Part shown: positions 26,493 to 30,341 of the stretch, one piece after another
How positions within the stretch are numbered: the stretch's first letter is position 1
How the letters are laid out: each line of letters opens with the position of its first letter
Assembly (NCBI GenBank): GCA_030652805.1
Contig: JAUSPT010000046.1
Coordinates: 1 to 30,341, forward strand
Direction: 5' to 3'
Source: a bacterium
GTDB lineage: Bacteria > JAHJDO01
DNA length: 30,341 bases
The notes under the pieces: generated by a model
What the model was told of the DNA's origin: nothing
The model's input: the letters and a program-made list of their open reading frames with translations, nothing else
Databases searched by the model: none
Program-made: the position numbers and the translations under genes

Positions 26493-28127
26493 ATGATAAA
26501 AGACATAATTTTTGGTACAGTTGGCGGGCTCGGGTTATTTCTCTACGGCATTCACATAATGAGTGATGCTCTCCAGAAAGCAGCTGGAGATAAGATGAGA
26601 AAAATACTGGGCATGATAACCAATAAGGCTTTTTTCGGCTTACTGGCTGGCGCAGGGATTACCAGTATTATTCAGTCAAGCAGCGCAACAACAGTTATGG
26701 TGATAGGGTTTGTTAATGCAGGTCTTATGACATTAAAACAGGCTATTGGTGTCATATTTGGAGCGAATATAGGCACAACCATTACTGCTCAGCTTATTGC
26801 TTTTAAAATAACTCATTATGTACTTCCTCTTATTGGAATAGGTTTTGCATTGCATTTTTTCTGCAAGAAGCGCACGCCAAAGCAAATTGGTATGGTCATA
26901 TTTGGATTTGGTCTTTTACTCCTTGGTCTGAGCATTATGACAGATACTGTGCGGTTCTTGCGTAGCAGCCAGGCTGCAAAGGATATCTTTGTAAATTTTA
27001 GCAGGACACCTATTTTAGGAGTACTTGCCGGAATGATTGTAACTATGATTGTTCAGTCAAGCAGCGCAACAGTTGGTATTACCATGGCTCTTGGAATAGG
27101 AGGGCTTATTGATATAAGCGCAGCAATCCCGTTATTGCTTGGAGATAATATTGGAACGTGTATAACTGCAATGTTGGCAAGCATTGGAACTAATGTTGGG
27201 GCGCGCCGAGCAGCTGTGGCTCATCTTCTGTTCAATTTAATAGGCACAATAATAGTTCTGTCTCTTTTGCCAGTGTATAAAGTCTTAGTTCTACATACAT
27301 CGGATAATATTGGAAGACAAATAGCTAATGCACACACGCTATTTAATGTTATTAATGCCGTATTGTTTTTACCATTTACAGGGCTTTATACTAAACTAAT
27401 AGAGAAAATCGTGCCGGGAAAAGACGCATCTCTTGATTATGCTCCAAAGTTTCTGGAACCGCACCTTCTAAATACTCCGTCCATAGCAATAGAGCAGGCG
27501 CGGAAAGAGCTTGTAAGAATGACTGACATGGTTAAGACAATGGTTGATAAAGTGATGGATGGGTTCTTTAAAAAGGATATAGATATAATGCATAACGCTA
27601 TAAGTAAAGAAGAGGCTGTTGACAATCTGCAGAGCTCAATAACACATTATTTGGTTGAGCTTTCCGAGAAGAGTTTAAGCTTTGAGATGGCAGAGAAGAT
27701 ACCCGCGTTACTTCATTCGGTTAATGATATAGAGCGCGTAGGGGACATCTCTGAAAATCTCGTAGAACTTGGAGAAAGAGCGATTGAGAAAAAGCTCCCG
27801 TTTAGCGATAAAGCAATTAAGGAATTAAGAGAGATGTATTCGGAAGTTACAGCAATGCTGGAGGATGCAATCAAGGCGCTAGAGCTAAATGATGTAACAA
27901 TTGCGCGTAAAGTCTGGGACAGGGAAAAGAGGATAAATGAATTAACAGAGACATTTGGAAATAATCATACCTCCAGACTGAGAAATAAGGCATGCAATAT
28001 AGTTTCGGGAATTGTTTTCCTTGATCTTCTGAGCAACTTTGAAAAGATGGGCGATCATCTAAATAATGTTGCAGACGCTGTTATTGGCGGACTTCAGTGG
28101 GACAGCCATAAATCAAACGACAAATAA
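26493..28127 (+). CDS. Na/Pi-cotransporter family protein with C-terminal PhoU-like domain
   Basis: The first about 310 residues are membrane-embedded and contain the duplicated family motif: QSSSATTVMVIGFVNAG near residue 60 and QSSSATVGITMALG near 187. GANIGTTITAQ and GDNIGTCITAM follow the two copies. This is the NptA/YjbB (PNaS) family, which moves phosphate with sodium; some members export it. From about residue 335 a helical PhoU-like region contains the EKIPALLHSVNDIERVGDI and NFEKMGDHLNNVADAV repeats that bind metal in PhoU. The 544-residue length fits the fusion form. AAGGA lies before the ATG. The gene follows argH by 13 bases. Confidence 0.92.
   Translation: MIKDIIFGTVGGLGLFLYGIHIMSDALQKAAGDKMRKILGMITNKAFFGLLAGAGITSIIQSSSATTVMVIGFVNAGLMTLKQAIGVIFGANIGTTITAQLIAFKITHYVLPLIGIGFALHFFCKKRTPKQIGMVIFGFGLLLLGLSIMTDTVRFLRSSQAAKDIFVNFSRTPILGVLAGMIVTMIVQSSSATVGITMALGIGGLIDISAAIPLLLGDNIGTCITAMLASIGTNVGARRAAVAHLLFNLIGTIIVLSLLPVYKVLVLHTSDNIGRQIANAHTLFNVINAVLFLPFTGLYTKLIEKIVPGKDASLDYAPKFLEPHLLNTPSIAIEQARKELVRMTDMVKTMVDKVMDGFFKKDIDIMHNAISKEEAVDNLQSSITHYLVELSEKSLSFEMAEKIPALLHSVNDIERVGDISENLVELGERAIEKKLPFSDKAIKELREMYSEVTAMLEDAIKALELNDVTIARKVWDREKRINELTETFGNNHTSRLRNKACNIVSGIVFLDLLSNFEKMGDHLNNVADAVIGGLQWDSHKSNDK
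26671..26690 (+). repeat. 20-base exact repeat inside the Na/Pi transporter gene (copy 1)
   Basis: The 20 bases encoding the first QSSSAT motif are identical to 27052-27071, which encode the second. The match is inherent to the two halves of the duplicated transporter, but complete identity at synonymous positions is not required for the protein. Confidence 0.7.
27052..27071 (+). repeat. 20-base exact repeat inside the Na/Pi transporter gene (copy 2)
   Basis: This is the second copy of the 20-base tract at 26671-26690, in the same reading frame and encoding the second QSSSAT motif. The flanking bases differ between copies. Confidence 0.7.
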
Positions 28128-28169
28128 CAAGATCCAAATATCAAATAAAACCCGAACTTTAAATTTTTA

Positions 28170-28262
28170 GTATTAAGTCGTAAGGATTAAGAATTAAGCG
28201 AAAAACATAGTTATTTATTTGTAAACTTAGTCCTTAGAGCGAAGCGTCTTAATCCTTAATTC
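28170..28262. repeat. Converging heptanucleotide arrays between nptA-like and gatC genes
   Basis: On the plus strand, 28170-28197 is four in-phase heptamers of the form GNNNTAA, including GTATTAA and GGATTAA. On the minus strand, 28249-28262 (two units) and 28227-28240 (two units) carry the same form, separated by an eight-base spacer. The two arrays face one another and could pair over several units, for instance GGATTAA-GAATTAA with its near complement. GCGAAGC at 28239-28245 forms a small self-complementary core. The region lies between convergent genes, where a bidirectional terminator would be expected, but there is no GC-rich stem with a T run. Confidence 0.55.
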
Positions 28263-28549
28263 TAAATAACTTTAGGTACTCTGAAAAAATTATCCTTTTT
28301 ATCAGGTGCGTTTTGAAGGGCATTGTCAACAGGGATGGAAGGCGTTGCGGTATCTTCTCTGAACACGTTCTGCATTTTGACTACATGAGACGTAGGCTTT
28401 ATATGAGTCGTATCAAGCTGGTTAAGTTTGTCCATATATCCGAGGATTTTGTTTAACTGTTCAGCATGCGCTTCTTTTTCTTTTTCTCGTAATTTCAATC
28501 TTGCAAGCCTTGCCACATATTCAACATCTTTTTTTGATATCTTTGGCAT
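28262..28549 (-). CDS. gatC: Aspartyl/glutamyl-tRNA amidotransferase subunit C
   Basis: GatC holds GatA and GatB together in the enzyme that converts Glu-tRNA(Gln) and Asp-tRNA(Asn) to their amides. The 95-residue protein has VEYVARLARLKL at the N-terminus, LNKILGYMDKLNQLDT, then HVVKMQNVFREDT and a C-terminal FFRVPKVI, all standard. GAGGA lies about 8 bases before the ATG, inside the end of the HNH gene. gatA and gatB do not follow: the next gene downstream converges on it. It is therefore separated from its partners, which must be elsewhere if the complex is functional. Confidence 0.95.
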   Translation of the reverse strand: MPKISKKDVEYVARLARLKLREKEKEAHAEQLNKILGYMDKLNQLDTTHIKPTSHVVKMQNVFREDTATPSIPVDNALQNAPDKKDNFFRVPKVI

Positions 28550-28551
28550 AA

Positions 28552-29166
28552 TTATTTATCCTCATCGCTTTCAAGCTCTGTGTTCCAATATGCTGTGTCA
28601 ATAAAATGCTTCCAGCTTTCATGATGCATAGTTTTTATATTAAAGTGCACAAGATATTGCCACCTAGGTTCCTTCGGAGTCTGAATCAGTTTCATTCCAG
28701 CCTGTTGCGGGGTTCTTCCCCCTTTGTGGAGATTGCAGTTCATGCAGGAACAAACTACATTTGTCCACACGCTTTTTCCTCCAAGCACTTTAGGAATTAC
28801 ATGGTCTATATTGAGGTTCATGATGTCAAACTTTCGGCCACAATACTGACATATATTTTTATCCCTTTGGTAAATATTTTTTCTATTGAATTTTATAGAT
28901 GAGCAGGGTAGTTTCTCATAGAGTAGCAGAAGTATGACTTTTGGGATCCTTATTGTAAAGGAAATGGTGCGTATAACTTCCTCATACTTTTCAAAAGAGG
29001 CTGATAGATCCTTCCAATCTTCGAAATTAAAGGCACTAAACTTTCCCTCTTCAACATTAATTACCTGAGCCTGGCCTGTATAAAGCAAAGAGAAAGCTCT
29101 CCTTGCCGTACATATGTTTACAGCCTGCCACAATCTGTTTAGTACCAGTACATTTGCATCTAACAT
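28552..29166 (-). CDS. HNH endonuclease family protein
   Basis: The 204-residue protein has an HNH fold at about residues 100-150: CQYCG, then LNIDHVIPKVLGG with the catalytic histidine, and NVVCSCMNCNLHKGGRTP, giving two CxxC pairs for zinc. The N-terminal half starts MLDANVLVLNRLWQAVN and contains INVEEGKFSA, which recur in a widespread group of genomic HNH proteins next to housekeeping genes; that group's function is unknown. No restriction or methylase partner is adjacent. The ATG overlaps the end of the isomerase gene by 7 bases and the stop is 2 bases before gatC, so the three are transcribed together. Confidence 0.85.
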   Translation of the reverse strand: MLDANVLVLNRLWQAVNICTARRAFSLLYTGQAQVINVEEGKFSAFNFEDWKDLSASFEKYEEVIRTISFTIRIPKVILLLLYEKLPCSSIKFNRKNIYQRDKNICQYCGRKFDIMNLNIDHVIPKVLGGKSVWTNVVCSCMNCNLHKGGRTPQQAGMKLIQTPKEPRWQYLVHFNIKTMHHESWKHFIDTAYWNTELESDEDK

Positions 29167-30008
29167 TCTTCACACCCGTGCAGTAGTTGTTTCAGTGTAT
29201 TTACATACTCTCCAATAACCTCCAGACTGTCAGTCCAGTAAGTCTCAAGGGAATACCAGCCGTTATAGGAGCGACTTTTTAGAAACGCTGTGAATTCTTT
29301 TATTCCTGCGATTCCTGTTCCTAGTTCAGCTTGTCCCAGCCACCTATCTTCTTTTGCAGGATACCCGGTGCCTTCTTGTGTTTTCTTTACATCTTTTATA
29401 TGCACATGTCTTAATCTATCCCAGAATTTCTCAAGCGCAACTACAGAAGATTCTCCCCCATAGCATGAATTGGCTGAATCTCCTACAAAATACAGTGGGA
29501 ATTTTTTTACCATAGAAAATATCTTTTCAAGCATATCAGATGTTGACATAATATCATAAGAGATACCAAATGCCTCAATAGCAATATCTAAATCGTGCTT
29601 TTTGCCAGCTTCAATTGCATTATCAATAGAAAGAGCAACAAGTTTCCTTGCCTCTTCAGGGCACATATCTTCGGGCAATCTACTTCCATTAGTCATGACA
29701 AGATCAGGTTTTAAAACAGAAGCAGAGTTAATCATTGTTCTTGTTTTTTCACATGCCTCCTCAAAACATCCGGGTTTTAGATGGTTGACAATAAGGTCAA
29801 TATTAGGAATACACATGTTTCTCCTCACTATTTCTTCTAAAACTTCATGCAATAAGTCATGATTAAGATAGAAATCCTCTGCTTCCAGGAACATAGGCTC
29901 CACTCCTGTAATGCCATACGATTTTATGGTATCTAAAAAGTTACAAAGAACACCTAAATCAGTAAACAGCTCCTTAGTGTGCTTATAGGTCATTAATGAG
30001 ATTTTCAT
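29160..30008 (-). CDS. Sugar phosphate isomerase/epimerase-like TIM barrel protein
   Basis: The 282-residue protein belongs to the xylose isomerase-like/AP endonuclease 2 superfamily. Candidate metal ligands are the glutamate in ITGVEPMF, AIEAFG, D in VGDSANSC, the HVHIKD pair, and the glutamate in YSLETYW. The C-terminus ends in HGCEEC. Substrate cannot be inferred. The ATG at 30006-30008 is only two bases from the tRNA-Glu 3' end, and the only purine-rich site upstream is the GGGGA in the tRNA acceptor stem. ATG at 29993 is another possible start. The family N-terminus (MKISLMTY) supports the first. Confidence 0.82.
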   Translation of the reverse strand: MKISLMTYKHTKELFTDLGVLCNFLDTIKSYGITGVEPMFLEAEDFYLNHDLLHEVLEEIVRRNMCIPNIDLIVNHLKPGCFEEACEKTRTMINSASVLKPDLVMTNGSRLPEDMCPEEARKLVALSIDNAIEAGKKHDLDIAIEAFGISYDIMSTSDMLEKIFSMVKKFPLYFVGDSANSCYGGESSVVALEKFWDRLRHVHIKDVKKTQEGTGYPAKEDRWLGQAELGTGIAGIKEFTAFLKSRSYNGWYSLETYWTDSLEVIGEYVNTLKQLLHGCEEC

Positions 30009-30010
30009 TG

Positions 30011-30083
30011 CGTCCCCAGGGGGAATCGAACCCCCGTTGGTAGGTCGAAAACCTACAGTCCTAGGCCACTAGACGATGGGGAC
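30011..30083 (-). tRNA. trnE: tRNA-Glu (anticodon UUC)
   Basis: The 73-base gene folds as a normal cloverleaf. The seven-base acceptor stem GTCCCCA pairs with TGGGGAC (30012-30018), with G as the discriminator. The anticodon stem GTAGG/CCTAC encloses the loop TTTTCGA, giving the anticodon TTC. The T arm is CGGGGGTTCGATTCCCCC-like with the invariant TTCGA. CCA is not encoded: after the discriminator come C, A, A. It reads toward the isomerase gene with two bases between. Confidence 0.95.
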
Positions 30084-30101
30084 ACTCTTGAAGCGAGTCA
30101 T

Positions 30102-30131
30102 AATGTAGCATATCGGATTATCTTAAGTCAA
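30102..30131 (-). promoter_or_regulatory. Promoter of the tRNA-Glu transcript
   Basis: On the minus strand TTGACT (30126-30131, one mismatch) lies 18 bases before TACATT (30102-30107). The latter is preceded by TGC, an extended -10. Transcription would start near 30095, leaving a short leader before the tRNA. This promoter may serve the downstream isomerase, HNH and gatC genes as well. Confidence 0.55.
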
Positions 30132-30136
30132 GCAGG

Positions 30137-30165
30137 AATGTCCTATTTTGGCTAATTAGGACATT
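30137..30165. repeat. 9-bp inverted repeat with 11-base loop
   Basis: AATGTCCTA (30137-30145) and TAGGACATT (30157-30165) are exact reverse complements. No T-tract follows on either strand, which is poor for an intrinsic terminator. It lies just outside the tRNA promoter and 25 bases beyond the stop of the partial ORF. It could be the end of a transposable element, or an operator next to the -35 box. Confidence 0.5.
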
Positions 30166-30190
30166 ATCATTTTGGTGTTACAATCTCATG

Positions 30191-30340
30191 TCAAAAACTA
30201 TAGGGAACGGTCAACACATCATTACCCCCCTTGCCAGAAAAAGACTGATCTAATCTGATCACGACATCAAGGTCAATAGGTGGAATCATAAGCAAGCGCT
30301 TGTCCAGATCCGGCACCTTCTCTCTAGCCAACTGCCATGG
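30191..30340 (-). CDS. C-terminal end of an ORF running off the window, possible transposase remnant
   Basis: The minus-strand frame is open from the window edge (first full codon ends at 30340) to a TGA at 30191-30193, 49 codons. The translation reads like natural protein: charged start (LAREKVPDLDKRLL), then MIPPIDLDVVIRLDQ, and ends with VPYSF. I cannot assign it by motif. A transposase or its decayed end is plausible because of the adjacent inverted repeat and the tRNA neighbour. There is no start codon to evaluate. Confidence 0.3.
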   Translation of the reverse strand, partial: PWQLAREKVPDLDKRLLMIPPIDLDVVIRLDQSFSGKGGNDVLTVPYSF

Positions 30341-30341
30341 C

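Overview
The window is an AT-rich, gene-dense stretch of bacterial chromosome carrying a replication origin. The gene set points to an uncultivated diderm bacterium: a SecDF fusion, a MurJ-type flippase, a DUF3108 secreted protein, a PilZ protein, three EIIA-type PTS domains without a permease, and an 800-residue GyrB. An Omnitrophota-like candidate phylum would fit, but that is a guess from gene content only. Almost every protein is recognisable housekeeping, so the more unusual signals lie between genes.

Layout. (1) 1-1942, plus strand: a short region that can fold as nested hairpins, a small exported protein, glycerate 2-kinase and a PilZ protein. (2) 1951-9679, minus strand: a tightly packed nucleotide-sugar operon read from right to left. 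It encodes a one-helix membrane protein, UDP-glucose dehydrogenase, a WbpA-like UDP-GlcNAc dehydrogenase, a WbpP/TviC-like epimerase, UDP-xylose synthase, a dolichyl-phosphate-type glycosyltransferase, glucose-1-phosphate cytidylyltransferase and a MurJ-family flippase. Together these could supply UDP-GlcA, UDP-Xyl, UDP-GlcNAcA/GalNAcA and CDP-glucose for a surface glycan. (3) 9735-13294, minus: signal peptidase I, LepA, a DUF3108 protein and an FmdB zinc ribbon. (4) 13363-15052, minus: two stand-alone EIIA proteins and one HTH-EIIA fusion. They lie behind a promoter that overlaps three 10-bp phased repeats. (5) 15199-19270, minus: tgt, yajC and secDF.

(6) 19271-22312 is the origin: dnaA and dnaN read rightward, with DnaA boxes on both sides of dnaA. 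The dnaA-dnaN gap holds a DnaA box, then TAC TAT TAC TAT TAG TAT, then an AT-rich tract. This is the same order as the Bacillus subtilis basal unwinding element with DnaA-trios. Genes left of the origin mostly read left and genes right of it read right, as expected for bidirectional replication. (7) 22312-28127, plus: a DciA-like DUF721 protein, gyrB, argH and a Na/Pi-cotransporter homologue. recF is missing from its usual place between dnaN and gyrB. (8) 28262-30083, minus: a tRNA-Glu(UUC) behind its own promoter, then a TIM-barrel sugar isomerase starting two bases after the tRNA, an HNH nuclease and a gatC without gatA or gatB beside it. (9) 30084-30341: a 9-bp inverted repeat and the C-terminal end of an unidentified minus-strand ORF, possibly a mobile-element remnant.

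The observations most worth checking are the DnaA-trio origin, the phased decamer operator in front of the EIIA cluster, two in-phase heptanucleotide arrays (GNNNTAA) in unrelated intergenic gaps, and the tRNA-to-start-codon junction.
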